A stretch of DNA of 64,000 bases from Saccharophagus degradans 2-40 (lineage in GTDB: Bacteria; Pseudomonadota; Gammaproteobacteria; Pseudomonadales; Cellvibrionaceae): NCBI RefSeq assembly GCF_000013665.1, contig NC_007912.1, positions 3,148,501-3,212,500 on the forward strand. Direction: 5' to 3'. The notes beneath the pieces are model-generated. The model did no database searches. It had not been told where the DNA came from and was given only the letters and a program-made list of their open reading frames with translations. A program made the translations under genes and the position numbers. Position 1 is the stretch's first letter; the number at the start of each line of letters is the position of its first letter. Shown in pieces: positions 1-10,000 of this stretch.

Positions 1-143
1 CTAAAAAACTGCTGAAACAAGATAAAACAAAAGCAATAATTGATGTGCTCGCCGAGGCGGGTTTTAGCAGCAAATCTACATTTAACTCTATATTCAAACA
101 GCAAGTAGGTATGACCCCTTCGCAGTACCGCAAACTAGAGTAA
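1..143 (+). CDS. AraC-family regulator, C-terminal end only
   Basis: An open frame enters from the left edge (codons in phase from base 3) and ends at TAA 141-143. The last 46 residues have the second helix-turn-helix of AraC/XylS regulators: an AEAGFSSKSTFNSIFK stretch followed by the family signature VGMTPSQYRK. The sensor part lies outside the window, so the ligand cannot be told. It resembles the C-terminus of the membrane-anchored AraC protein at 5284-6423, so the two may be paralogues. It is transcribed toward the acetylesterase gene and may regulate nearby carbohydrate genes; that is inference. Confidence 0.85.
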   Translation, partial: KKLLKQDKTKAIIDVLAEAGFSSKSTFNSIFKQQVGMTPSQYRKLE

Positions 144-179
144 CCCCCATGTACCATTTTAAGCAGCGGCAAATAAAAA

Positions 180-215
180 ATGCCTTTACGGCATATATCA
201 ATGCGGTAAAGGCAC
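180..215 (-). terminator. rho-independent terminator reading leftward
   Basis: TGCCTTTAC at 180-188 pairs with GTAAAGGCA at 207-215, and GCAT/ATGC pairing extends the stem inward. On the minus strand the hairpin is followed by a T-rich run (bases 172-179 read in reverse). On the plus strand no T-run follows, so it fits leftward transcription better than the end of the AraC gene. No minus-strand gene is visible just upstream of it. Confidence 0.55.
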
Positions 216-331
216 AAGCTCACCTAACACAAAGGAAGGAAACCAATTAGACAAAGTATGCTTTTGTCGCAGCTGCAGTTGGGCTTGGCATCAACCGGCT
301 ATAGCGGCTATAGCGGCTAAAAAGCCATACA

Positions 332-361
332 TTGACTTAAATGTCATATTGACTATATGAT
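332..361 (+). promoter_or_regulatory. putative sigma-70 promoter of the acetylesterase gene
   Basis: TTGACT (332-337) is separated by 18 bases from TATGAT (356-361), a fair -35/-10 pair about 70 bases before the preferred start codon at 433. It lies just after a short tandem repeat (three GGCTA-starting units, 297-326) that might be a regulator site. Seen by eye only. Confidence 0.4.
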
Positions 362-432
362 ACTTGCATACAAGCTGTCTACCCCTTTCTATTAAATATC
401 GCTACTAGCGCGGTATGGCCAGAGGCAAACAA

Positions 433-2418
433 ATGTTAACCACCTTCAACAGTACAATTAAAATAACGCTGTTAATCCTGCTGCTAAGCTGCATATGCAC
501 TACTAGCTATGCAGAAATAACCCTACCTAAATTAATTAGTAACAGCATGGTACTGCAGCGCGAACAGGCCATTACGCTTTGGGGGTGGGGAGCATTAGAT
601 GAGCAGGTAGAAGTACAACTTAATGGCAAGCCAGTAGGCACAAGCACTACTGCAGCAGGCAAATGGCAAATACAGTTAGCGCCGCAACCCGCTGGTGGGC
701 CTCATACAATAACAATTGCAGGCACTAACACGATTGCATTAAATGATATATATTTTGGCGATGTGTGGCTCACCTCGGGCCAATCGAATATGGATTTACC
801 CATGCGCAGGGTAAAACACACCTACCCTCTCGACGTTGCCGAGGCTCACCTGCCGCAGGTTAGAGTGTTTACCGTACCCAGCCAATACGACTTTAACCAG
901 GTACATAACGATGTAAGCGGTGGCCAGTGGTTAGCCGTTAACCCAAATAATATAGAGCAATTCTCAGCGGTATCGTATTTTTTTGCCAAAGCATTACACC
1001 AAGCCAAACACATTCCCATAGGTATTATTAATAGCTCTATGGGCGGTACTACAGCCGAAGGTTGGCTGAGTGAAGAATCGCTGCAGGCCTTCCCTACTCA
1101 CTACCAAAAAGCCAAGCAGTATCAAGATAAACATTATTTAGCCCAACTGATTAACAGCGATAAAAAAGCCCAAGCACAGTGGCACAACCAATTAACCCAA
1201 AACGATAAAGGCACCGCCGAAGAGTTGCCATGGTACGCACCAGAATACAAGGCGACTAACTGGCACAGCATGCAAGTACCGGGTTACTGGGCCAACCACC
1301 CAAGCTTTAAAGATGAAAGCACAATAAACGGCAATGTATGGTTTAGAAAAACCCTCACCTTACCCAATGACGCCGCGAATGAAGCAGGGCAAATATGGCT
1401 AGGCACAATTGTGGATGCCGACACCGTGTACATAAACGGCCACAAGATAGGTAATACCGGCTACCAATACCCACCCCGCCTATACCCCATTAATAAAAAT
1501 ATTTTACAGGCCGGTGAAAATACCATTGTGGTAAAAATTACTAGCAACCACGGCAAAGGCGGCTTTGTTTTAGATAAGCCCTATTGGTTAGAAGTAAATA
1601 ACACACGCTACGATTTAAAAGGCGAATGGCAATTTAAGGTGGGCGCTCTCAGCGCACCACCCCCAAGCTCAAAATTTGTTAGTTACACCGCACCACTTGG
1701 CTATTACAACGCCATGCTTGCACCGTTGTTAACTACCCAAATAAAAGGTGTGGTGTGGTACCAAGGTGAATCGAATGTGGGCCGCGCAGAAGAATATAAA
1801 AGCCTTATGGCCACATTAATAAAAAGTTGGCGAGCTGGGTTTAATCAGCCCGAATTGCCCTTTATTGTAGTGCAGCTGGCAAACTTTTTAGAAGCACAAG
1901 CCGCACCCAGCGAGAGCCACTGGGCCGAATTACGCGAAGCCCAACGGCAAATAGTAAACAGCACCAACAACACCGCATTGGTAGTAACCATTGATGTGGG
2001 TGAATGGAACGATATTCACCCAGTGCGCAAAAAAGAAGTAGGCCAGCGCGCTGCAGTTGCCGCACGGCATATTGCTTACAACGAAACAGCCCTAGTGCAC
2101 ACAGGCCCACAAATACGCTGCTTCGAACAGCACAAGCAAAGTATTACCTTACATTTTGAACCGAGCAGCGCTGCGCTTAAAGCACCACACAATGTGGTGC
2201 ACGGTATACAAATACAAACGGAAGATGCGCCCTTCCACTGGGTATGGGGGCACATTAAAGGCAATACAGTGGTTATTACCGCGCAGCAAGAACATGTGAC
2301 TGGGCGCGTGAAAACAGTTCGCTACGCATGGGCAGATAACCCCAGCGCAGCCAATTTATTTAACGATGCAGGCCTACCGGCTGCCCCTTTCGAAATAACG
2401 AATTATTGCGAACAATAA
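433..2418 (+). CDS. secreted SGNH carbohydrate acetylesterase (sialate O-acetylesterase/CE20-like)
   Basis: Predicted exported esterase removing O-acetyl groups from glycans. I prefer ATG 433 to ATG 415 because AGAGG lies 7 bases before it and the signal peptide (hydrophobic LLILLLSC, cleavage near SYA) starts there. Numbered from ATG 415, the nucleophile is Ser124 in SGQSNM, a second SGNH block is WYQGESN, and the Asp533/His535 pair sits in DIHP. The SGNH fold is split by a jelly-roll, GH2-sugar-binding-like insert around residues 275-400. Family knowledge: this split architecture occurs in sialate O-acetylesterases and in CE20 xyloglucan acetylesterases such as XacXaeA of Xanthomonas. With a xyloglucan-type locus a few kb away and no sialic acid genes, xyloglucan acetylesterase is the better guess. 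Confidence 0.8.
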   Translation: MLTTFNSTIKITLLILLLSCICTTSYAEITLPKLISNSMVLQREQAITLWGWGALDEQVEVQLNGKPVGTSTTAAGKWQIQLAPQPAGGPHTITIAGTNTIALNDIYFGDVWLTSGQSNMDLPMRRVKHTYPLDVAEAHLPQVRVFTVPSQYDFNQVHNDVSGGQWLAVNPNNIEQFSAVSYFFAKALHQAKHIPIGIINSSMGGTTAEGWLSEESLQAFPTHYQKAKQYQDKHYLAQLINSDKKAQAQWHNQLTQNDKGTAEELPWYAPEYKATNWHSMQVPGYWANHPSFKDESTINGNVWFRKTLTLPNDAANEAGQIWLGTIVDADTVYINGHKIGNTGYQYPPRLYPINKNILQAGENTIVVKITSNHGKGGFVLDKPYWLEVNNTRYDLKGEWQFKVGALSAPPPSSKFVSYTAPLGYYNAMLAPLLTTQIKGVVWYQGESNVGRAEEYKSLMATLIKSWRAGFNQPELPFIVVQLANFLEAQAAPSESHWAELREAQRQIVNSTNNTALVVTIDVGEWNDIHPVRKKEVGQRAAVAARHIAYNETALVHTGPQIRCFEQHKQSITLHFEPSSAALKAPHNVVHGIQIQTEDAPFHWVWGHIKGNTVVITAQQEHVTGRVKTVRYAWADNPSAANLFNDAGLPAAPFEITNYCEQ

Positions 2419-2442
2419 AATGCCCCACGATCGCAAATACCG

Positions 2443-2685
2443 CTAAGGACGGCGGTATTGCGGTTGTACAAACTTACTTGTTATGGCTATGCACATTCTC
2501 AGCAAACTATAAAGCACAGCAACTATGCCAATCACCTTGCTTGTAAACTCGACCACAACCCCCAACCAAAAATATAAGTAGGGTGTTTGAGTTGCATAAG
2601 TTTCTTGCAAATACGCCCCGTAAAAATACAGCCCAAGCGCGCAAACAGCCATAATGGCAATTCTAACCATATCCTTCCCTCTCAT
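2443..2685 (-). CDS. small membrane protein of unknown function
   Basis: An 80-residue protein with two likely membrane helices, near residues 7-24 (IAIMAVCALGLYFYGAY) and 40-65 (YFWLGVVVEFTSKVIGIVAV), and a basic C-terminus. I chose ATG 2685 because AAGGAG lies 8 bases upstream; a longer open frame to 2772 lacks such a site. The gene converges on the acetylesterase gene with only 24 bases between stops. No family recognised and no enzymatic motif seen. Confidence 0.55.
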   Translation of the reverse strand: MRGKDMVRIAIMAVCALGLYFYGAYLQETYATQTPYLYFWLGVVVEFTSKVIGIVAVLYSLLRMCIAITSKFVQPQYRRP

Positions 2686-3233
2686 ACTTACTGCTCCTTC
2701 TTTCGCCCAACAACAAGTTACTACTACTTTCAATATAGCTAACAATCCGTTGTTCATCCGTGGAAGAGGCAATCGATCTAGAATTTTTAGTAGTTAAAAA
2801 TCAAGCAAGTAATTACTCCGGCTAGAGGCCAGTAATGCCTTAAAACTTGATGCATATATAGTCAAAAAACATACAAGCCTGCAGAAATTTCCTCTTGGCG
2901 CACGCCAAAGTTCAAGCTTGTTCAAAGGTGCGAAGTCAAACCCACACACTCAACTACCACTTTCTTTTTTCAGGTGTCAGATTACAAAAACCACCTCTAA
3001 AAAGAGGGATAAACCAAAAAACCTCAAAAATATTTACTTTTTATTAAAACAACTAACTACTTGATTATAAAGAAATTAACATCACACATGGCGCCATTTT
3101 CCACATAATGAACGACCATTTTCCGGTTCTCGTACGTCCCACTTTTTTTTAGGAGTAACCTAAATCCTGCATTCCTAGTAATGCCCTAACAAAACGTCTA
3201 CTTAATAAATAACTAATAATTCGGAAGACACCC
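2686..3233. other. intergenic region upstream of the endoglucanase gene
   Basis: About 550 bases without a convincing gene. It holds the ribosome-binding site of the small membrane protein at its left end, a short hairpin (CCTCT/AGAGG, 2994-3007), and a very A/T-rich stretch from about 3010 to 3085 that probably includes the endoglucanase promoter. No clear -35/-10 pair could be fixed. Confidence 0.5.
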
Positions 3234-5066
3234 ATGATGTACACAAACCTCTTTAATTTAAAAAAGCACCTCTTTCAAACCTCACTTAAACTACTGGCCT
3301 GCGCCACATTAATTGGCGGCACCCTAAACGCAGCCGCTGACGTGCCAGCAATGTCCGTACAAGGCAATAAAGTACTGGTGGGCGGTGAAGTTAAAAGCCT
3401 TGGAGGTATGAGCTATTTTTGGTCTAACAACGGCTGGGGCGGCGAGAAATACTACAACGCTTCTACCGTTAGTTACTTCAAGCAAGACTGGAAGGCATCC
3501 ATTGTTCGAGCTGCAATGGGGGTAGAAGATGCCGGCGGCTACTTCGATGACCCGCAGGGCTCTAAGCAAAAAGTTCGTACAATAGTAGATGCCGCCATTG
3601 CGAATGATATGTACGTCATTATCGATTGGCACTCACATTACGCCAACACCCACGACTGGGCAGCCGCTGTGCAATTTTTCCAAGAAATGGCACGTGACTA
3701 TGGCCAATACAATAATGTGATTTATGAGGTATACAACGAACCACTGGATATCCCTTGGGGCCACATAAAAAGCTACGCCGAAACGGTAATTGATGCCATT
3801 CGCGCAATTGACCCAGATAACGTGATCGTAGTAGGCACTCCTCGCTGGTCGCAGGGGGTAAAAGAAGCGTCATGGGACCCAATCAACCGCAATAATATTG
3901 CCTACACGCTGCACTTCTATTCAGGTAGTCATGGCCAATGGCTGCGCAACGACGCAGCAGAAGCTATGAGTAATGGTATTGCCTTGTTTGTTACTGAATG
4001 GGGCAGCGTAAATGCCAATGGCGATGGCGCAGTCAACGAAGGCGAAACCGCAGCGTGGATGAACTTCATGCGCGATAACGGTATCCATCACGCAAACTGG
4101 TCTGTAAACGACAAAGCAGAGGGTGCATCTGCACTTAACCCTGGCGCCAGTGCCACAGGTGGTTGGGGCGACGGCGATTTGACTTGGTCTGGCCATGTTG
4201 TGCGCGGCTACCTGCGCGACTGGAACCAAATTGGTTCTGGCAATGGTAACGGCAACGGCACAGGCTGCACCGAGGTTAGCCTACCAGGCACGATAGAAGC
4301 GGAAGCCTACTGCGCAATGGATGGTATCCAAACCGAAAACACCAACGACACCAACGGCGGCAGTAACGTGGGCTACATAGATGCTGGCGACTGGATGAGC
4401 TACAGCGTAAACGTTGCTAACGCAGGCACTTATACCGTGTCTTACCGCGTGGCTAGCCTTGGCGGCGGCGGTGTTCTAAGCATTGAAAATGCCGGCGGCT
4501 CGCCCGTTTATGGCACGCTGAATGTACCGCAAACTGGCGGCTGGCAAGAATGGACCACTGTATCTCACGATATTAGCTTGCAAGCCGGCCAACAAAACAT
4601 TGGCATAGCGGCAATAGAAGGTGGTTTTAACATCAACTGGATAGCCCTAACCCCTGCTGGCACCAACCCCAACCCAGTGCAAAGTATTACCTTACAAGCA
4701 GAAGACTACTCCTTTATGAGTGGCGTGCAGGTAGAAAATACTAGCGACAATGGCGGCGGTATGAACGTAGGCTGGTTAGATGCTGGCGACTGGCTTGCCT
4801 ACCACGGCGTAAACATTCCAACCTCTGGCCAATACACCATAACTTACCGAGTAGCCAGCCAAAGCGGTGGTGGAAGCCTGCAGCTAGAACAAGCAGGTGG
4901 CGGCGTTGTTTACGGTAACCTGAACGTACCAAGCACTGGCGGCTGGCAGAACTGGGTAGACGTAAGCCATACCGTTACCCTTAACGCTGGTGTACAAGAT
5001 TTTGGGTTAGGTATTACTAGTGGTGGCTTCAATATTAACTGGATAAAAGTCGAGGCAATTCACTAA
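3234..5066 (+). CDS. secreted GH5 (subfamily 2) endo-beta-1,4-glucanase with two CBM6 modules
   Basis: Extracellular cellulase. After a signal peptide (cleavage near residue 35, LNAAA-DVP) the GH5 domain spans about 38-335. It carries the IYEVYNEP motif with acid/base Glu169 and the FVTEWG motif with nucleophile Glu255; the overall sequence pattern is that of Bacillus Cel5A, i.e. GH5_2. A short GNGNGNGTG linker leads to CBM6-1 (about 345-470) and CBM6-2 (about 485-609). The two modules are clearly duplicated: both have IEAE/LQAEDY, NVGWLDAGDW-type and GGFNINWI blocks. GGAAG precedes the ATGATG start, so Met1 or Met2 may be used. Beta-glucan backbone cleavage would feed the neighbouring oligosaccharide locus. 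The exact specificity (cellulose, mixed-linkage glucan or xyloglucan) is not determined by sequence. Confidence 0.93.
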   Translation: MMYTNLFNLKKHLFQTSLKLLACATLIGGTLNAAADVPAMSVQGNKVLVGGEVKSLGGMSYFWSNNGWGGEKYYNASTVSYFKQDWKASIVRAAMGVEDAGGYFDDPQGSKQKVRTIVDAAIANDMYVIIDWHSHYANTHDWAAAVQFFQEMARDYGQYNNVIYEVYNEPLDIPWGHIKSYAETVIDAIRAIDPDNVIVVGTPRWSQGVKEASWDPINRNNIAYTLHFYSGSHGQWLRNDAAEAMSNGIALFVTEWGSVNANGDGAVNEGETAAWMNFMRDNGIHHANWSVNDKAEGASALNPGASATGGWGDGDLTWSGHVVRGYLRDWNQIGSGNGNGNGTGCTEVSLPGTIEAEAYCAMDGIQTENTNDTNGGSNVGYIDAGDWMSYSVNVANAGTYTVSYRVASLGGGGVLSIENAGGSPVYGTLNVPQTGGWQEWTTVSHDISLQAGQQNIGIAAIEGGFNINWIALTPAGTNPNPVQSITLQAEDYSFMSGVQVENTSDNGGGMNVGWLDAGDWLAYHGVNIPTSGQYTITYRVASQSGGGSLQLEQAGGGVVYGNLNVPSTGGWQNWVDVSHTVTLNAGVQDFGLGITSGGFNINWIKVEAIH

Positions 5067-5164
5067 ATATGATTAATCACTAATGACTAGTCTCGAATAA
5101 TTAGTCATTAGCTACCATCAATTAACGATTGATTCAGTGCTGTACGTCTTGCAGCATTCTTGCG

Positions 5165-5200
5165 CGCGGCTTAGGTTTCTAAGTCGCGTTTTTTGTTTTT
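5165..5200 (+). terminator. rho-independent terminator after the GH5 gene
   Basis: CGCGGCTTAG (5165-5174) pairs with CTAAGTCGCG (5179-5188, one G-T pair) around a 4-base loop. Six Ts follow, then more T-rich sequence. It lies about 100 bases beyond the stop codon. Confidence 0.8.
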
Positions 5201-5283
5201 GGCTCTTGTTTTTTGGTTGTTTCGGTTTTTTTGGTTATTGCTTAGCGCCTTAACCTTTGCCCTGCTAGTACGCACGTTTTAAA

Positions 5284-6423
5284 TTAATTACTTTCAGCGT
5301 GCTGCTTTCTATATTCCGAAGGAGACATATTGGTTACGCGTTTAAAAAAACGATGAAAAGCCGATTTACTGCTAAAGCCCGCCAATGTCATTATTTCTGC
5401 GACTGGGGTTTTGGCGTGCTCAGGTTGTGCAAGCAACGCCTTTGCTGCTTCTACCCTATGGGTGTTCACATATTCAAAAAAATTGGTATTAAACTGAACA
5501 TTAATAACACTAGAAACAGTTTTAACCGGTAAATCTATCCGCTTAGCCAGCGCCTCTATACTTAGGTTAGGCTTTAAATAAACCTTATCGTGCTCCATGG
5601 CAAATTTTATTCTATTAGGTGCAGTGTCTTCTATTTCTGCCTCTACTATTGGGGTGGTTGCATCTTGATTTGTTCGCAAAGCACTGTGGGCGTAAATCAA
5701 ACTGTACACAAATAAGCTATTTACTAATATAAACGTCATGTAGTTGGCAGCTAAACCAAATGCATTGGCAAGCACTAATGGAATAAGCCCCTGCCCCGAC
5801 AAAAGATGGGTAACAATGCCCCACGCCCAACTAAGTAAAAAACCCGCCGTAAGTAAATATAACCACGCAACAGCACCCATAGAAACAGCAGAAAACTGCT
5901 GTTTTAATCGCAATTGATACTGCCGAATATACAGAATTGATAGCACCGCGAAGGCGACCGTGAAATATTTAACAAAGTCCCAAATTACGTTGGCTATTTG
6001 TTTTTGCGCCTCTTCCTCTGCCCGCATTGTTAGGTGGTCTGATTGCACCCCAAACCAATAAATGTAACCAATAAAAATAGGAATAGGTAAAAAATAGGCG
6101 ATGTGCCTACGCGCGATGATTGCGTTTTCTTTGGTTAGGTACTGCACATAAAGAAAGAGTAGCGGCCCACGCGCAAGCAAACTTACAGTTAAAAAATACG
6201 GCAACAGGCTATTATCAAAATAGCTACCCAACGAGATAGAATCGTTCCAAAGCAACAATACGCCCACAGAACTTATCGCAATAGATGCCAAAAATGCGCT
6301 AAGCAAGGCTTTATCTTTTTTAGTGCCAGATGGTATTGCCAACTGAAAAAGCGCCAGCAGTAGACACTCCATTATGGTAACAATAAGCACAACATCATGA
6401 ATATTAAAAATGCGACCAAGCAT
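5284..6423 (-). CDS. membrane-anchored AraC-family transcriptional regulator
   Basis: A 379-residue protein. The N-terminal ~240 residues hold about seven hydrophobic segments (e.g. VVLIVTIMECLLLALF, YFLTVSLLARGPLLFLY, HIAYFLPIPIFIGYIYWF). The C-terminal ~110 residues are an AraC-type double helix-turn-helix, ending GFSSKSAFHRFFKRVTNMSPSEYRKQ. This domain order is known from membrane-bound AraC regulators in Gammaproteobacteria and Bacteroidetes; the signal is unknown. It is convergent with the endoglucanase gene and next to a large sugar-utilisation locus, so control of plant-polysaccharide genes is plausible but unproven. Confidence 0.85.
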   Translation of the reverse strand: MLGRIFNIHDVVLIVTIMECLLLALFQLAIPSGTKKDKALLSAFLASIAISSVGVLLLWNDSISLGSYFDNSLLPYFLTVSLLARGPLLFLYVQYLTKENAIIARRHIAYFLPIPIFIGYIYWFGVQSDHLTMRAEEEAQKQIANVIWDFVKYFTVAFAVLSILYIRQYQLRLKQQFSAVSMGAVAWLYLLTAGFLLSWAWGIVTHLLSGQGLIPLVLANAFGLAANYMTFILVNSLFVYSLIYAHSALRTNQDATTPIVEAEIEDTAPNRIKFAMEHDKVYLKPNLSIEALAKRIDLPVKTVSSVINVQFNTNFFEYVNTHRVEAAKALLAQPEHAKTPVAEIMTLAGFSSKSAFHRFFKRVTNMSPSEYRKQHAESN

Positions 6424-6514
6424 ACTTTGGGTCCTGTTGTGTTAGCGTACACTGGCAAAAACAGTTTTTTATTATTGCTACCCCTTAGGCTAGCAATAAG
6501 GCACCACTAAATAA

Positions 6515-6898
6515 CTAAGCTTCGTATATTTCTAACGGCAGGTCGTCGGGGTCTTTAAAAAAGGTATATTTTTTACCGGTAAACTCATCAATACGAATAG
6601 GCTCCACAACAATTTTATGTTGCTTTAATTTGGCCACACTATGCTCGATGGAATCGACAGCGAACGCTAAATGCCGCAAACCGCAAGCTTCTGGGTGGCT
6701 TGGCCTAGGTGGCGGCGTGGGAAAGGAAAACAGCTCTATTTGGCTACCATCTGGCAAGGCTAAGTCTAACTTAAACGAATCGCGCGCATCGCGATAATTC
6801 TCGGCAATAATATCTAGCCCCAGAACCTCGGTATAAAATAACTTAGACCGGTTATAGTCTGAACAAATAATAGCAACATGATGAATACCTTTTAACAT
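6515..6898 (-). CDS. gloA2: VOC/glyoxalase-family protein, YaeR (GloA2)-like
   Basis: A 127-residue single vicinal-oxygen-chelate domain protein close in pattern to E. coli YaeR. Visible blocks are HHVAII near the start, YRDARDSFKLDLAL, PEACGLRHLAFAVD and DPDDLPLEIYE. Predicted metal ligands are the His of HHVAI, the His of LRHLAF and the Glu of LEIYE. The family includes lactoylglutathione lyases, but the substrate of the YaeR branch is not settled. I place the start at ATG 6898; a TTG four codons upstream is less likely. Unrelated in function to the neighbouring glycoside hydrolases as far as can be seen. Confidence 0.85.
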   Translation of the reverse strand: MLKGIHHVAIICSDYNRSKLFYTEVLGLDIIAENYRDARDSFKLDLALPDGSQIELFSFPTPPPRPSHPEACGLRHLAFAVDSIEHSVAKLKQHKIVVEPIRIDEFTGKKYTFFKDPDDLPLEIYEA

Positions 6899-6963
6899 AC
6901 GCTTACCCAACTATATTGTTATGTTTTACAAGCTCTGGTTACAACATACCACTACTCGCGCAT

Positions 6964-6999
6964 AAAAAAACCCCGAAATGGGGTTTCGGGGTTTTTATT
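6964..6999 (-). terminator. strong hairpin terminator below the GH3 gene
   Basis: AAAACCCCGAAA and TTTCGGGGTTTT form a perfect 12-bp stem around a 4-base loop, flanked by A-run and T-run, so it can work in both directions. It lies about 65 bases after the GH3-SGNH stop on the minus strand. Confidence 0.85.
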
Positions 7000-7063
7000 A
7001 GGGTAAATTAACATGCTGCTCTATACAGCCCATGCCAACGAACTATGTGCTAAGTACTATGTA

Positions 7064-10000
7064 CTATTCGCCCAGCATTTTTTTAAGGGTGGGTTCCATC
7101 GCTTTCGCCCACAATGCGTACCCCTTTTCATTGGGGTGCAATAGGTCGGGCATTATATCTTTAGGCAATACGCCGTTTTCATCTAAAAACGTTTTATTGA
7201 TATTCAAATACACCACCTTCTCTCCGTCGGCCATTTTCGCCAAAAGAGTATTGGTTTTGGCATTTAATACCCGCAAAGGGTCTTCACTGGTTTCGCCGCG
7301 AGGGAATATACCCAGTAATAATATCTTTGTTTCAGGCAATCGTTTTTGCAATTCAGCAACGACAGCCGCAACACCCTTGGCTGTGTAGTGCGAAGGCTCG
7401 TGACGATGGCCGGCATTGTTGGTACCAATCATAACCACTGCCACTTTAGGCTTAATACCGTCTGCTTCGCCGTGCTGTAAGCGCCACAATACGTTTTCGG
7501 TTCGGTCGCCACTAAAGCCTAAGTCCACTGCATTGCGGTGCGCGTAATATTGCGCCCACACGTCTTTACCTGCATCTTCCCAGCCGTGGGTAATGGAATC
7601 GCCAATCATTAGTAAATCCACATTACCTTGCTGGATACGCGCCAGTTTTTCTTTGTGGCGCGGCATCCACCAATCTATCGCCCAGCTAGCATTCAGCGGC
7701 TCTGGCGTTACGGAAACATCTTTAGGCAATACACACGGCACGGTTTGTGTACCGGCGCGCAGTATGCGAATGTTGGCTACAGCAACTTGACCTTTTCCAC
7801 CGGCAAATAAGTTAAACGGCGCAGTAATATGGGTGAAATCGTCGCCTTCGTGTGCAAAGCACGCTAAGGGCACTGTTAACGACTGCCAGCCTTTGCCTTC
7901 CAAGTCGCGTGCGATAGTTGTGATATCTACTTCACGCGTGCAACCTTCACCACAGGCCATTTGTACTTTTAAATCGCCTTTAGCCATATCTATTGAATTG
8001 AAGTTAAAGCTTATTACTCCGCCTTCTTTATATTGCGAAGAAAGGTCGTAACCGCGCCCTCCTTCTATTCCCAGAATAGACATCCAGCTACCGCCCCAAG
8101 TAAAAGTAAGGGCATCTTCTTGTACCTGCATATCACTGGTACGCACACTGGCATTGCCTAAGTCTGCAAATGGGCCACTTAAACGCTGCGAACTTTCAGG
8201 AGTTCGAACAAACACTTCCCACGGCTCTAATGTGCGGCCAACATAAAAATTAATGTCGCCGGTTGAGCCTTTATCTACACCTTCAACATCTTCCGCCAAT
8301 TGCTCTGGGCCAGTTTCACTCGAGGCATAAGTTAGCCCGTATCCCAATTTAAATAACGGGTCGTAGTTGGGGTGCGTTGGGTTGAGCAAGCCTTGGGTCG
8401 GCAGCTTAGGCCAAGAGAACGACAAGGTGCCCTTGAAATCAAAACGAGGCTTGCCGTTGGCGTTGCCTATAAGTACATCTGCTACGCCCTGCCCTTCAGA
8501 GCCAGGTAACCACGCGGCAACAAATGCATCAGACGCGTTAATTTCTGGGTTAGCCCACATAGGTCGGCCAGAAATAAATACTGTTACAACGGGTATGCCA
8601 TCTGCTTTTAATTTTTTTAATAGCTCAAGCGATTTTTTATTCACCGGCTCGAACTCTAAACTATTGCGGTCGCCTTGGCCTTCGGCGTAAGGGTCTTCGC
8701 CTATTACCACAATGGCAACATCGGGTTTAGTTTTGTAGCTGCCATCCACAGAAAGCGTAGCTTTACCGCCGCCCTGAGTGACTGCATCGGCAATACCTTT
8801 ATAAATAGATGTACCACCGGGGAAGGATGCATTGGTGTTACCAGTGCCCTGCCAGCTTACACTCCAACCGCCAGATTGTTTGCCAATATTATCGGCGCCG
8901 TCACCTGCAACCAGCACGGTTTTATTGGCAGCAATAGGCAGTACGCTATTTTTATTTTTTAACAATACTAAACTTTCTCGCACCGCCTGCCGCGCTACCT
9001 CACGGTGGTTTGCGTGGCCAACCACCTCGTCAATAGTGGCTAGATTAATTCGCTCTGAAGGTTTCGCAGCCCACAAATTAGCGCGAATTTTTACCCGAAG
9101 AATACGGCGTACAGCGTCATCTAAACGGCTTGGGGCAATTTCACCCGATTGCACTTGGCTAATTAAGTTTCTGTACAGTTTTTTCCAATCGTAAGGCACC
9201 ATGTACATATCTAAACCGGCGTTTAGCGATTGAGGGCAAGATTCGTTGGTGCACCCAGGTACCTGCCCGTGGCCATTCCAATCCCCTACTATAAAACCAT
9301 CAAACCCCATACGCTCTTTAAGTGCTTGGGTAAGTAGGTAGTTGTTACCATGCATTTTTACGCCATTCCACAAAGAGAAACTGGCCATAACCGTTTGCAC
9401 GCCCGATTCAATGGCAGGCACATAGCCCGCATTATGAATTTGCACCAACTCTTCTTCGCTTATGCGCGCATCACCTTGATCGTTGCCTCCTAAGGTACCG
9501 CCGTCAGCTAAAAAGTGCTTTGCTGTGGCAACTACGCGATTAGTGGACAGAAAATCGCTGTCGTCCACTTTGCCCTGCATACCTACCACCATGGCACTGG
9601 CGTAGTCGGCCACTATGGCTGGGTCTTCCGAGTAGCTTTCGTAAGTGCGGCCCCATAAATCGTTTTGCGCTACGGCCAAAGTTGGGCCAAATATCCATTC
9701 AATGCCGGTTGCGCGTACTTCTTTTGCCGTTATTTCGCCAATTTTTTCGATAAGCGCTGGGTTGCGTGCAGCACCAAGGCCTATGTTATGCGGGAATATG
9801 GTTGCGCCAGTTACATTGCCGTGACCGTGTACGGCATCGGTACCCCAAATAATGGGAATTGCGATTCCACCGTCAGAATCGTCCATAGAGGCATCGTAAA
9901 AGGCATCGGCCAATTTTACCCATTCAATGGGCGGCGCATTTTCTATGCGGTTAGGCATAGAGCCACCACCATTTAGTACAGAGCCAATGTGGTATTCTTT

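Noticed and set aside
297-326. GGCTATAGC tandem repeat as a CRISPR-like or mobile signal
   Set aside because: Only about three 9-base units without spacers; too short for a CRISPR and no flanking element.
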